A stretch of DNA of 64,000 nucleotides from Deroplatys truncata (lineage: Eukaryota > Arthropoda > Insecta > Mantodea > Mantidae), in assembly GCA_030765065.1 (NCBI GenBank), contig CM060979.1, positions 15,777,001 through 15,841,000 of the forward strand, read 5' to 3'. The stretch's first letter is position 1. Each line of letters begins with the position of its first letter. This document shows, one piece after another, positions 32,648-44,890 of this stretch. Under the pieces are notes generated by a model. The model did no database searches and had not been told where the DNA came from. It worked only from the letters and a program-made list of their open reading frames with translations. A program made the position numbers and the translations under genes.

Positions 32648-33629
32648 TGAAGAAGGTATATTGTCCTTACGTTGTTGCCCCTCGCTTTGGGAGCCAATTT
32701 TAAGAAGATGGTTGCTTCACGTATGGAAAGCCAATTTGAAGTAGTAGTTGTATTGTATTTCGACTGTTGGGGAGCCGAACCTGAAGTAGTTGCAACCGCA
32801 TGTATGTTAAAAAGTTTCAGGTGGCCTTTGCCCCAAATGTTTCTTTAAATATTATATATTTATGTTTGCCTCGGCTGCGTCAGTATTATTGTTAGAGACA
32901 TGGATTTCTTTGCAAGGCGTGGTGCGGCTGAAGAATGTAGGCTTACACAGATTATAATTTATTATTTACCCCTTTTTATTAATTCTTGACACGATTTAAA
33001 TAACACTTCACTGACATACAGAGCTGTAAGGTTCTTTTATTAAATGCTTGCACTTTTTAAACACGTAAACTATTTTCTTACACAAAATACGTATTAAATT
33101 TCTTGAGGACACATCTTGCGTCCGGTTAGGAACACTGTCTACAACCAACGCGTCCAGTTATGAGCGCTGTCTACAAGCAACTGACTTGATTTCTACCGCC
33201 TAAATTAGTAAATTTCTGTATTTCAAGTCTCTGATTGGCTAATCCTAGTCCAATAGAATACCTTCATTTAACTAAATCTTTTTCTCGTTGTTGATTGGCT
33301 ATTTTATAAACTGTCACAAAAATTACATTATTGCTTCCAAGAATTACAAGTAGTATTGTTAAACTTTCAAATTCATTATTGACTCAAGGTTACCTCATTG
33401 TTAGCAACTTTTAACCTATTATTCTCACAGCTCCTACATTATTAAATTACGTAATACATTCACATAACATTATTACACATGTATAAAATAATATAAACAT
33501 ATACAATGACTGTAATATACACTTTTTATATATTGTTACATACATATATTGTTTTAAGCCGGGCTGTTATTGAATTTATATATTATATAATTAGACTGAA
33601 ATCATTTAAGTGTTAAAAATACTGCCTCA
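32648..33629 (-). mobile_element. Solo LTR, copy C (982 bp) with 4-bp target duplication
   Basis: Starts TGAAGAAGG and ends CTGCCTCA. AAAT precedes (32644-32647) and follows (33630-33633). CCAAT boxes and AATAAA motifs read on the minus strand. No internal retrotransposon sequence is attached. Confidence 0.8.
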
Positions 33630-33779
33630 AAATAGACCAGAATAAGTTTTGGGCTCCGGGAATCTGTTTTAACCGGCTGGTTAAAAGGATCCCGTCATAT
33701 GCCTTTTGCATTTCCTATGATATGGCGGGAGCGTAAGGATCACATGACAGAGTCCTACTTCTGCTTCACAAATATATCT

Positions 33780-34437
33780 GGAATAAGTCCAAAGTCCAAA
33801 TCTACGTTTTATTTGCAATGTAAATATTTTAGTTATGGTATTTTAATCAAAATCGTTAAAGCCATTCTTGGGGAAATAAAAAATTTCGAAAATGTTACTT
33901 ATAAAGGGTAGTTTGGGTTTGGAGGATTTTCTTAAAAATATTGTGTCGCATCTTTGGAAAATATTAAATTTAGAAACAAATTCTGGTAGATAACCGACTT
34001 TTCGTTTTTGAGTTATGTTGTTCACAGCCACACACATACACAGATCTTTTTTTATAAAAATGAAATTCTGGGAATCAAAATGTGTATTTCCGTTTAAAGC
34101 TCTGTACCGAAATCGACTGCACAAAAAATGTAGATCTGTTTAAAACACACAATTTATTTCCAATAAGTTGTTTTTGTGGTATAAGCTATTTCTTAGATAT
34201 CTGTTATTAATTAGTGGTTCGAAGTGTTCATTAATTATCTATTGTTTTAAAGTCCTGTGGATTTTCAGTTGTTTCTGGCGACGTCGTGAACACGGTATGA
34301 AATTTTTAGGCCAGCATATAGCGTCAAGTTCTTAAAAATTTGACTATCGCTGTTCTGTTTGTGTGTATAACAAAATGTATAATGTAGCTGTTTACCAGAA
34401 AGGTTTATTTGGATTAAAATGAAGGAGTCAGAAAAAA
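33780..34437. repeat. Old CA-element fragments in opposite orientations
   Basis: A plus-strand old s3 piece (33780-34128) with a very short CA site (34027-34042) abuts a reversed old piece (34129-34437). The reversed piece is then split by a young copy and resumes at 35166. Confidence 0.6.
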
Positions 34438-34439
34438 AA

Positions 34440-35165
34440 TCTGATGTGTTACACTCACATGACTTTCCCTACTCTTGTACAAACTATTTTTACAAAACGC
34501 TTATTCTCCATATGCTTCATGTTAATCGAGATGTCAATCTTATTGCTAATCTTCTTGTAGATGCAAGGGGAATTGCTAGGCTTTAAGCGACAGTCAAAGA
34601 TTTTAAGAGCTGGTTGCTATGTGGAGTATTCCATTCTCTTTGCATGTCCAAGACATAAAAAAACAATGAATAGCGAATTTGAGAAAAAGTATAAGTACTG
34701 CAAATTTTAAGGGAATAACAAGCAATATCTCGAAAATTGTTCATTCAACAAAACAAATGTATATGACATAAATTGTGTATTTTAACGCGATCTACATTTT
34801 TTGTGTAGTAAAATTTTGTCTATCTCTTATGGTTTAAATCAAAATCGTTAGAGCCATTTTTGAGAAAATCATAATTTTCGAAAAATGTTCCATGTAAAGG
34901 GTAATCTGGGGTGGGGGGATTTTCTTCAAAACCTTCGTATCGTATCTCTGGAAGATCATGGTTTTGGTGTTTATCCGACTGTTTGTTTCTGAGTTATGCT
35001 GTTCACAGGCACACAAACACACAGACACACACACGGACATGTTTCCAAAAATGCTTTTTTTGTATTTAGGGAGTCTCAAAACATATATTTCCGGTGAAAT
35101 CTCGGTATCGAATTTTTGGGTGGAATACAATACTTTCCCTACTTACTATACGTAGTAGAGAAAGT
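34440..35165 (+). mobile_element. CA-element, young copy with an s3 deletion, nested in an old reversed copy
   Basis: Starts TCTGATGTG after eight A, ends GTAGAGAAAGT. A deletion of about 145 bp removes early s3 (TTATGGTTTA joins AATCAAAATC). It sits at the same point of an old reversed copy as the copy at 19792. Confidence 0.8.
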
Positions 35166-36218
35166 AATAAGCTTTCGTAAAAATAGATTTTATACGCAAT
35201 AACAAATGACAGAGGATGGAGTAAGTCATGTAAATGTAACGTTTTTCAAACTCGCAGTTGTATTTTCCTGTTATGTCTCCCAGCACCAGTAGCAGAGTCG
35301 TACAGTAGAGGGTCGATGGACCACCCACTGATCTGACGAAGGATAATCCAAACCTGTGTTTATCTCGTAGATTCGTCACGTGAATGTGAAGACAGTTGAC
35401 TAACAATTTGCATCCCTTAGAGTTCGTGTCTCTTTTGTTTAGCTGTCGCCCAAAACCATCCTCAGCCATGGGCACAATCGAGGCGCAGGGTTAGCCGACC
35501 TGGGGCTTAACCCCAGCTCCTGGCCGTTCCCTTTGAATAATTACATAACAGTAGATAATTTTCTTTAATTCTACGGGTCATTAAATATTTACTTGCGATG
35601 TAGACCGCTTTTCCCTCAACACTTTTGTTCCGTTGTTGGGTGTAATCAAGTGAAGGGTTCCCTAGGCCTAATCGGAAGGAGGAAGAAGGCTGTAATAAAT
35701 AAACCAAAATTGCATATGGCCATGTGGGGATTGACAGCTCCGAGAGACAGGCAGGTAGTGAGAGTCTGGGAACCGGGAGAAGACGCGATCGCCAAACTTC
35801 ATTCATAAAGTGATGATATCGCACCCAAGGTTTTTCTCACCAGATGCATGGGAAAATGTGGGGGTGGATACGTGAGAATTATTGGATGCTGATCGACTAT
35901 CGCCTTCTGTTACATGAGTCGTGACGTGTTGGCCCCCACAGGCCTATAGCAATAGTATACTCCACAACACCGTGTTGACATGCCCAGTGTTCGAACAACA
36001 CACTTCATGTAGCAGTCAAGTTCAACCAAAAGTGTTAAAAAGTCAACTATTATTGTATTGTTAATAAACTATCCTTGTGCTATTCTGTTACATCCGTATA
36101 TCATACGCTATGCTGGATCTCTTCTTATTTACAGTTTTTCAAAATGATTTGGATGTAAATTTACCCTCTCATTCGGTCTTTATGCCTACGACACAACTCT
36201 GTATGCAACAAGGAAAAA
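35166..36218. other. End of an old copy, then unassigned sequence
   Basis: 35166-35240 continues the old reversed CA-element 5' end (AAGCTTTCGTAAAAATAG to GTAATGTAAATGTAACG-like sequence). The remainder has open frames of 70-110 codons on both strands, but none shows a domain I know. Confidence 0.4.
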
Positions 36219-37068
36219 TCTGATGTGCTGCACTCAGACTTTATCTTTTGTTGTACAAACGCTTATTCTCCATCTACCTCGTGTTAATCGAGATAAACAT
36301 TTGCAGACTCTATCTTATTGCTAATTTTCTTTTAGGTGCAAGGGGAATATGCTAGGCTTTAAGCGATACTCAAATGTTTTAAGAGCTGGTTGCTATGTGG
36401 CGCATTCCATTCTCTTTGCATGTCCAGGACATAAAAAAACGAATAACGAATTTGAAAAAAGTATAAGTATTGGAAAATTCAGACAAATAACAAGGAATAT
36501 CTCGGAAATGGTTCACTCGTCAAAAAAATGTATATGACATAAATTGTGTGTTTTTACGAACTCTACATGTTTTATGTAGAAACATTTTGTCTATCTCTTA
36601 CGGTTTACCAGTTCTGAAAAAGCCATTCAGAATGAAGAGGACTTTTGGGAATATTTACAGAAAACTCAAGGTATACATTCTATTTGTCATGAAAATATCT
36701 TAAATATATGATATTTTAATCAAAATCAATAGAGCCATTTTTGAGAAATTCACAATTTTCAAAAAACTTTCCATGTAAAGGGTAGTCTGTGTAGGGGGAT
36801 TTACTTGAAAATCTTCGTGTCGCATCTTTGAAAGATACTGAACCTAAATACCAAGTTTGGTGTTTATCCGACTTTTGGTTTTTGAGTTATGCTGTTCACA
36901 GACAGACAGACACACACACACACACACACACATGGATATGTTTTCAAAGATGCTTTATTTGGATTCAAGGTACCTCAAAACTTGTATTTCCGGAGAAATT
37001 TTGGTATCGAATTTTTGAGCAGAATGCAATACTTCCCCTACTTATCTACTATAAATAGTAGAGAAGGT
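36219..37068 (+). mobile_element. CA-element, more diverged young-type copy
   Basis: A complete copy, start TCTGATGTGCTGC, end GTAGAGAAGGT, with many private substitutions. CA tract at about 36900-36931. Confidence 0.8.
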
Positions 37069-37184
37069 AAAAAATGGGGAAAGTGAATATCTATTTTGCA
37101 GTTGATAAAGTATAAACTATTTGACAGTATAAGCGAATAATAAAGAATATCTACGAAATGGTTAATGCTAGAAAATCTTTTGAC

Positions 37185-37682
37185 ATAGTTGGTTGCTATG
37201 TAGAACATTCCATTCTCTTTGCGTGTCTAGGACATTAAAAAAAAAAAAAGAATAACGAATTTCCATTTGAGAAAAAGTATAAGTATTGGAAAATTCAAAC
37301 AAATAACAAGCCATATCTCGCAAGTGGTTCAATCCAGAAAAAAAGTGTATATAACATTATTTGTGTGTTTTAAAGAGATCTACATTCTTTGAGTAGAAAA
37401 ACTTTGTCTTACGGCTTACCAGTTGTGCAAAAACATTCAGAATGAAGAGGACTTTTTGGAGCATTCCCAAAAATTCAAGATATACATTTCATTTGTCATG
37501 AAATCTTAAATATGTGATATTTTAATCAAAAGTGTCAGAGCCATTTTTGAGAAAGTAGTCTGGGGTGGGGAGATTTTCTTGAAAATCTTCGTGTCGCATC
37601 TTTGAAAGATACTGAACCTAAACACCAAGTTTGGTGTTTATCCGACTTTTGGTTTTTGAGTTATGCTGTTCATACACACACA

Positions 37683-37713
<31 letters not shown>

Positions 37714-37843
37714 CGACATGTTTCCAAAAATGCTTTATTTGGATTCAGGGGGTCTCAAAACATATATTTCCGGTGAAATCTCGGTATCGAACTTTGGGTG
37801 GAATACAATACTTCCCCTACTTACTTCACGTAGTAGAGAAAGT
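37185..37843 (+). mobile_element. CA-element, 5'-truncated copy
   Basis: Begins within s1 (GTTGGTTGCTATGTAG) and runs through s2 and s3 to GTAGAGAAAGT. The first A-run is expanded to 13 A. CA tract at about 37674-37713. Confidence 0.75.
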
Positions 37844-37894
37844 AAAACGCACTTGAAAAGTCAGTAATATTAACTAGAAATGCATAATTTAGAA

Positions 37895-37960
37895 ATTATT
37901 TAGCTCAGTTGGTTGGGGAAACCGGAAGATCCGTGGTTCAAATCAAATGTTCAGTCATTT
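37895..37960 (+). repeat. tRNA-like SINE-3 fragment
   Basis: TTTAGCTCAGTTGGTTGGGG resembles an A-box region and GTGGTTCAAATC a B-box, followed by TGTTCAGTCATTT as in SINE-3. It lacks acceptor-stem pairing and is not a tRNA gene. Confidence 0.5.
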
Positions 37961-38069
37961 TACCATTCCAGTACATTTGTTGTTTGCAAAAAGAAAGAAA
38001 TCCCATTAACGTTTCATTTCAATAAATGTACGTTTTGAAGTCCCCATTAAGTTTTGTTTATTGAAAGAG

Positions 38070-38134
38070 ATTAGGCGTTTGTAAAAGTAGTTTGTACAAG
38101 AGTAGAAAAAGTTATGCGAGTGCAACATATCAGA
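38070..38134 (-). repeat. CA-element 5'-terminal fragment
   Basis: Reads GCGTTTGTAAAAGTAG, then 'acaagagtagaaaaagtt', and ends CATATCAGA, the reversed first 60 bp or so of a CA-element. Confidence 0.6.
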
Positions 38135-38567
38135 TTTTATTCCGCTGTAATATTTTATACATTTTTCGGCTTTTAAAATGTTCCTTACGATGGTATTTTA
38201 AAGTTATCAGAGTGAAAGTTCGGAAATGGTGTCTCCAATAATTTGCTAACAAAAACTTGCTATTCAGTTATTAGTGCGAGGTAAATGTGTTACACCACCA
38301 ATTTTTATCCAGGTTTCAAGAGTATATATTTTTTGCAAGAGCGGAAATTCAGAATTGAACGAAATCATTTTTAAAAAGCATTTCATAATTTGTAGTAAGC
38401 TTGTTTTCTATCTCAGTGAGGAACATGTATCTAAAATGCTATTTAAAGTAATGAAAATTTCATTTAATGAGCGTATTCTTTTTGTAAAATAGCTTAAATT
38501 TGCGTTTTAGAATGCATAATTCAAGTAAAAACTTCAAAATGCTCAGGTGTGCTCTGGGTTTTGAAGA
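38135..38567. other. Unassigned sequence
   Basis: An A/T-rich stretch with one ORF of about 70 codons and no recognised motif. Confidence 0.35.
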
Positions 38568-38571
38568 ATAG

Positions 38572-40378
38572 TGAAGTAGAATCATTTGTTCTTGCTACGT
38601 TATTTGCACCACGCTTTGGGCGTCAATTTGAAGTAGGTCGTATTGAAGGAGTTGTATTATAGTTCTTATGTTGGGGAGCCGAACTTGTAGTAGTTGCAAC
38701 ACCACGTATAGTAAACAGTTTCCGGTAGCCTTCGCCCCAAATGTATTTTTAGGTGGCCTTTGCCCCAATTTTAAAAAATATTAACTTTGTAATTAAACTG
38801 TTTCTTTAAGTATTAAATATTTATGTTTGCCTCGGCTGCGTCAGTATTATTGTTGGAGACATGGAAGTCTTGGCAGGGCGTGATGCGACAAGAATGTAGG
38901 CTTACACAGATTTTAAGTTTTAATTCACTCCTTTTTATTAATCCTTGACAAAAATTAAATAGCACTTCACTGATATCGAGAGCTGTGAGATTCTTTTATT
39001 TAATACTTGCACTTTTTAACAAGTATACTATTTTTCGTCTCACACGAATACGTATTTAATTTCTCGAGGACACATCTCGCATATAGTTACAATCACTGTC
39101 TGCAGGCAACTGACTAGATTTCAACCGTCTAAACTTGTAAATTTCTGTATTTCAAGTCTCTGATTGGCTAAGCCCATTCCAATAGAACACCTGCATTTAA
39201 CTAAAGCTTTTTACTTTCTCTACTACGTATATTAAGCAGAGGAGGTATTGTATTCCGCCCAAAAATTCTATATTTCCCGGAAATACATGTTTTGAGACCC
39301 CTTGAATCCAAAAAAAGCAATTTTTAGAAACATGTCCGTGTGTATGTCTGTGTGTCTGTCTGTGAACAGCATAACTCAGAAACGAACAGTCGGATAAACA
39401 CCAAACTTGGTATTTATGTTCAGTATCTTCCAGAGATACGACAGGGAGGTTTTCAAGAAAATTTCCCCACCCCAGATTGCCCCTTACAGGGAAGATTTTT
39501 CGAAAATTTTAATTTTCTCAGAAATGGCTCTAACGATTTTGATTAAAATATCATATGTTTAAGATATTTTCATGGCAAATAAAATGTATATCTTGAATTT
39601 TCTGGGAATGTCTCCAGAAGTATTTTTCTTTGTGAACGACTTTTGCATAACTGGTAAACCATAAGAGATAGACAAAATTTTACTACACAAAAAAATGTAG
39701 ATCGCATTAAAATACACAATTTATGTCATACACATTTTGTTGTTGTTGTTGAGTGAACCATTTTCGAGATATTGCTTGTTATTCCCTTAAATTTTCCAAT
39801 TGTTATAATTTTTCTCAAATTCGTTATTCATTTTTGTTATGTCCTGGACATGCAAACAGAATGGAATGCGCCACATAGCAACCAGCGCTTAAAAGATTTG
39901 ACTATCGCTTAAAACCTACCAATTCCCCTTGCATCTACAAGAAAATTAGCAATAAGATTAACATCTCGATTAACATGAGGCATATGGAGAATAAGCGTTT
40001 GTAAAAATAGTTTGTACAAGAGTAGAGAAAGTCATGTGGGTGTAACACATCAGAATTTTTATAAACTGTCACTAAAATTACATTAATGCTTCCAAGAATC
40101 ACAAATAACATTTAAACTCTCAAACTCATTATTGCCTCAAGGTTACCTCATTGTTAGCAACTTTTAACTTATTATTCTCACAGCTCCTACATTATTAAAT
40201 TACGTAATATATTCACATAACATTATTACACATGTATACAATAATATAAGCATATACAATGACTGTTACATACATTTTACAAATTATTACATACTTATTG
40301 CTTTAAGGTGGGCTGTTATTGAATTTAAATATTATATAATTAGACAGATATCATTTAAGTGTTAAAAATACTGCCTCA
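38572..40378 (-). mobile_element. Solo LTR, copy D, interrupted by a CA-element; 4-bp target duplication
   Basis: Starts TGAAGTAG and ends CTGCCTCA, with ATAG on both sides (38568-38571 and 40379-40382). A reversed CA-element (39213-40054) lies inside. Compared with copies C and F, about 18 bp of LTR (CTGGTTGTTGATTGGCTA) is missing at the insertion point. Confidence 0.8.
39213..40054 (-). mobile_element. CA-element inserted in a solo LTR
   Basis: A complete reversed copy, start ACTTTCTCTACTACG and end CACATCAGA, bordered by TTTTT on both sides. The TG site (39339-39363) is short. It shows that young CA-elements moved after this LTR was in place. Confidence 0.85.
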
Positions 40379-40382
40379 ATAG

Positions 40383-41264
40383 ATAGCTGCCCTTAACTAA
40401 ACTGAGGACTTAAAACTGATATGAATCGCTTTTGCTCGCAACAAAGAGGAAACGATTTCCATTGTACCTCAGATGTGATGCTGCAGCCCAGCCTTAAGCA
40501 AGAAAGCGATAGCCTTCTTATAGGATAATGCCGATCTACTAAGTGTTGGAATATCAATGTTTCAATTAGGGCAGCTGAATTTATTTAGGTTACAAAGCAA
40601 CAGATAATTTGACAGTACTAGCAAGGATATGATAATAATAGCAGGAAGCAAAGCAATGATTTTGGTGTTTGCCTTCCTTATGCTTTATTTCTAAATCAAT
40701 TTGTATTATTGGAATGACAGGATAGGAATTATCTTGTCTGCAGGGGCGAATTGAAACGTGCCTTTCCTCTCAAAGAAACGGCCCAGTGTTGAAATAATAA
40801 GTCAACAGGTAGGCTATTAGGGTATTGGATTATTACAGGTGTGTGTACTGGGCATGCGCGATGAGGGTGGTCAGTGGGAAAGGCAATTGATGCTCTCGAA
40901 AGTCTCACTTCACTTGTTCATTTGGGGCACAGTACTAAATGCTGCTGGCACCAGCGTAAGAACAACCGCTACGTTTTTGAGGTTAGGGTCGAGTACGGTC
41001 GTGACTTTACACAGATTGCTGTGTCATGCGTTCACACAGCGCACAAAAAGTAATGTCTAATATATCTGCGTTATGTAGGAGTAGCGTAATTTATTATTAT
41101 TAATACTTTTTCAACCACCAAGTGACTGATGATTACTATTTGGAAATATACACAGATGAAACCAAAATTATGACATTTATTGGAATAGATCAAATAAAAA
41201 TAATATTTGTTGTTGTAGTATTCAGTGTCTGACAGAAAAAAATCTTGTGTTGAATTCGCATGAT
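40383..41264. other. Unassigned sequence
   Basis: No repeat family or gene is recognised. Composition is closer to balanced than in the neighbouring repeats. Confidence 0.35.
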
Positions 41265-41725
41265 CTTTTCTACTCCCTGCCGGCCCCTTTGCACCAACCT
41301 GTGACCCCCGGGAGGGAGGGACCAAATCCAGATGCCGACGGCCGTAGGAATGGGCGGGGTCCCTAACATTTCCAGATAGAACGTATCTGACGCCGCACGG
41401 TCCGTGCCCACAAACAATCAACCCGGGGCGGAGCTCACCGGGAAAAGAATTAACGAGTGGTATCACAGCGACGCCGGATAAGAAACCTTCACAGAGTGCA
41501 AGCCACCGTTCAGCCAAAACCCACCACAGTCTTACAACCCTTAAACCGATAATAAGAAGGATGATGTGTACAGGAAATTGCACGCAGGAGAGCCGTGTTA
41601 CAAGATAAACCACCACAGCATTCGCCTGGCGATCTGGGGAAACCACGAAAAACGCATGGGCCAGAGTGGCAGTTCGCCGGGCATCCATCCCGGGACCTCC
41701 CGAATGCAGACCACAGAAGTTACCC
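41265..41725 (-). mobile_element. SINE-2 copy (long-tailed variant)
   Basis: The reverse complement gives a tRNA-like head (GGTCCCGGGATGGATG near 41685-41700), then TCGTGGTTTCCCC, GCCAGGCGAATGCTG, and a G/C-rich tail with CCCGCCCATTCCTACGG. The tail matches the SINE-2 at 22550. The longest minus-strand frame over it (205 codons) has no domain. Confidence 0.65.
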
Positions 41726-41734
41726 CCAGGTCCC

Positions 41735-42645
41735 TTTTCTACAAGCTATTCTTATAAAAGCTTACCTATACTTATACTTCTTGTTAATACAGATACAATT
41801 TCATTACCCATTTACACCTTTCCCTGTAAGCATAAGAAGAATACAGCAAGAAGCTTATTTTTGCACCTACTTAATTTTAATTTAAATAAATCTTTACAGA
41901 AACAGCTACATTACACATTTCGTTATAGATACAAAGAGAACAACGATAGTCAAATGTTTAACAACTGGACGCTATATGCTGGCCTTAAAATTCCATACTG
42001 TTGCCATGACATCGCGAGAAACAACTGAATGTTGATGGGATTTTGAAAAAAATTAGTATTCAACAATTCGAACCTTTAATAACGGATATCTCAGAAACGT
42101 CTTATGCTACAGAAAACATTATTTTAAGTAAATTGTGTGTTTTAAATAGATAAACATTCTTTTGTGTGTTACAGTTGCGTCTATCGCCTAACTTTTACCA
42201 GTTATACAAGAATATACAAAATTCCTTGCTATTCCTAGAAAATTCAAGGTATAAAGTTTATTTGCCGTGTAAACATCTTTAATATAACATTTTAATCAAA
42301 ATTGTTAGAGCCATCTTTTAAAAAATCTAAACCTTGAAAAATGTTCCATGTAAAGGGTAGTTGGGCCCGGGGGAATTTTCTTACAAATCTTCGTGTCGCA
42401 TCTTTGGAAGATACTGAACCTAAATACCAAGTGTGGTATTCATCCGACTTTTCGTTTTTGAGTTATGCTGTTCACAGACACAAACACACGAGCGCGCGCA
42501 CGCGCGCACATACACATACCAACCTTTTTTCTAAAAATGCTTTTCTTGGTTTCAGGGGATTTCAAAACATATATTTTCAGTGAAATCTCTGTATCGAATT
42601 GTTGGATGGAATGCAATAACTTCTATACCCACTACGTGGTAAACA
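41735..42645 (+). mobile_element. CA-element, old subfamily, with a CG-rich variant of the CA tract
   Basis: An old-type copy carrying AACAACTGGACGCTATATGC and the 'taataacggatatctcag' block. The dinucleotide site (about 42478-42522) has become CACGAGCGCGCGCACGCGCGCACATACAC. It ends near CACTACGTGGTAAAC with a decayed terminus. Confidence 0.65.
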
Positions 42646-42649
42646 TAAT

Positions 42650-42704
42650 AAAAAGCAGATTACTTTGTGATGACTTTGAAACTCCATTCTATTTGCATAC
42701 CACG
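42650..42704 (+). repeat. CA-element s1 fragment left of solo LTR E
   Basis: ACTCCATTCTATTTGCATACC is s1 sequence. Its continuation in s2 lies on the other side of the LTR at 43698, so the LTR entered a CA-element. Confidence 0.5.
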
Positions 42705-43693
42705 TGAGGCAGTATTTTAACACTTAAATGATTTGAGTCTAATTATATAATATATATATATATAATTCAATAATTGCCTTAAAGCAATATGTACATGTAA
42801 CAATATATAAAAGGTGTACATTACAATCATTGTATATGTTTAGATTATTGTATACATGTGTAATAATGTTATGTGAATATATTACGTAATTTAATAATGT
42901 AGGAGCTGTGAGAATAATAAGTTAAAAGTTGCTAACAATGAGGTAACAATGAGGTAACCTTGAAGCAATAATGAGTAAGAAAGTGTAATAATGCTACTAG
43001 TCATTCTTGGAGCAGCAATAATGTAATTTTTGTGACAGTTTATAAAATAGCCAATCAACAACCAGAAAAAAGGTTAAGTTAAATAAAAGTATTCTATTGG
43101 ATTAGGAACAGCCAATCAGAGATTGAAATACAGAAATTTACAAATTTTAGGCGGTAGAAATCAAGTCAGTTGCTTGTAGACAGCGCTCATAACTGGACCC
43201 GTTGTTTGCAGACAGTGTTCCGAACCGGACGAGAGATGTGTCCTCGAGAAATTTAATACGTATTTTGTGTGAGAAAATAGTTTACGTGTTTAAAAAGTGC
43301 AAGTATTTAATAAACGAATCTTACAGCTCTCTATATCAGTGAAGTGTTATTAAAATCGTGTCAAGAATTAATAAAAGGAGTGAATTAAAAATTATAATCT
43401 GTTTAAGCCTACATTCTTCAGTCGCACCACGTCCCTGCTAAGAAATATATGTCTCTAACAATAATACTGACGCAGCCAAGGCAAACATAAATATATAATA
43501 TTTAAAGAAACAGTCAAATTACAAAGTTAATATATTTTTTAAATTTTTGGACGAAGGCTACCGGTACTATACGCGCGGTTGCAACTACTTCAAGTTCAGC
43601 TCCCCAACAGTTGAACTACAGTACAACTCCTCCTTAAAATCAAACCTACTTCAAATGGGCTTTCCATACGTGGGGCAGAAACTAGCTACTTCA
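42705..43693 (+). mobile_element. Solo LTR, copy E (989 bp) with 4-bp target duplication
   Basis: Starts TGAGGCAGTATTTT and ends CTACTTCA. CACG occurs at 42701-42704 and 43694-43697. In this orientation TATAAAATAGCCAATCAAC (about 43044) and a second CCAAT (GCCAATCAGAG) precede the AATAAA motifs near 43310-43375. I use this copy as the reference for family orientation. Confidence 0.85.
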
Positions 43694-43697
43694 CACG

Positions 43698-43830
43698 AGA
43701 AAAAAACGAATAGCGACTTCCTACTTGAAAAAGTTATAAGTATTTGGAAATTCAAAGCAATAACAAATAATATCCCGAAAATAGTTAACGCAAAGAAAAG
43801 TTTGACATACATTTTCTGCTCTAAGGTGAA
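43698..43830 (+). repeat. CA-element s2 fragment
   Basis: AAAAAACGAATAGCGACTTCC to ATATCCCGAAAATAGTTAACG corresponds to s2. It is the continuation of 42650-42704. Confidence 0.55.
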
Positions 43831-44395
43831 AAATCTACAGCATGTAAAATATCTTATTGAAATGAACGACAGTTATTACAGACAATAATGACAATGTTTT
43901 TCCGTGTTTCAAAATTCTATATAGCATGGTTATTTGAATATTATTCTTTGATTGTGTATTGTTCTAATAAAAATGCTCCACATTATGCATTTTTTAAGAA
44001 CTACATTAAAAAATCCGAGTTTACAGTAAATTAATTTTTAGAAGGTCTGTAATATCAGATACCTTATATTAATCCAAAATATCCTAGAAAAAAATATTAC
44101 TTTATGTAGTGCCCAAAATTTTCAAAACTGGAACAGTATTTTAAAAGACTATATAGTCATTCACTTTAATGCACTTTTGTGACGCATTACAGAAAGCTTT
44201 AAATGAATTAGTAAAGAGCTGCATCGTGTAGAAAAATCTGAAAAAAGTTTGCGAAAAGCAAGGTTTAAAGTTGGAAATGTCCATTAATAAGCATACACCT
44301 GTCCATTTGTATCTTCAGTTAATTGGTATTTTAAATGCGCCAAGTGGAAGAAACGTCATTTTTTTATTTTTTTATTTTCCACAAGTGCTGGTAAA
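43831..44395. other. Unassigned A/T-rich sequence
   Basis: Very A/T-rich, with no gene or repeat family recognised. Confidence 0.35.
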
Positions 44396-44700
44396 AGTTT
44401 ACAGATACATACAGATACCTTAACGATATATAAATTCTATTTGTCATGCAAACATCTTAAACATATGAATTTTTTAATCCAAATAGCGCCATGTTTGAGA
44501 AAATGAAAAACAACAAAGCAAGTTCCATGTAAGCGGTAGTTCGGGGTGGGGAGATTTAAAAATCATCGTTTCGCATCCTAGAAAGACATTGAACTTAAAT
44601 ACCAAGTTTGGTATTTATCTGATTTTTTTTTCTGAATCATGCTGTTGATAGACGCACAAACGACAAAAACAGACATAGAGTTTTTCTAAAGATGCTTGTA
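44396..44700 (+). repeat. Old CA-element s3 fragment
   Basis: Contains ATTCTATTTGTCATGCAAAC, TTCCATGTAAGCGGTAGTTC and AAATACCAAGTTTGGTATTT in s3 order. The CA site has decayed to GACGCACAAACGACAAAAACAG. Confidence 0.6.
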
Positions 44701-44882
44701 TTTATTTATTTACTTATGCAACTTCCCAACTCGTAAGTAAAAATTAGGACCGCAAACTATATTAAAACAAAATTATTTAGTAGATGTTACACAAAATAGG
44801 TAATTATCTGTTTTCCTTGTAGCTTCTACACAATGTTTTTATATAACAACTAGTAGTTAGGAATGTAAGAAAAGATGCGTTT
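44701..44882. other. Unassigned A/T-rich sequence
   Basis: Short unrecognised spacer. Confidence 0.3.
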
Positions 44883-44890
44883 TAATTATT

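Noticed and set aside
35593-35808. A THAP-type zinc finger in the plus-strand frame
   Set aside because: One CxxxxC-like pair is present, but the following conserved residues of the family are missing.
41071-41688. The 205-codon minus-strand frame as a gene
   Set aside because: It lies over a SINE-2, whose G/C-rich body leaves chance open frames. No domain is present.
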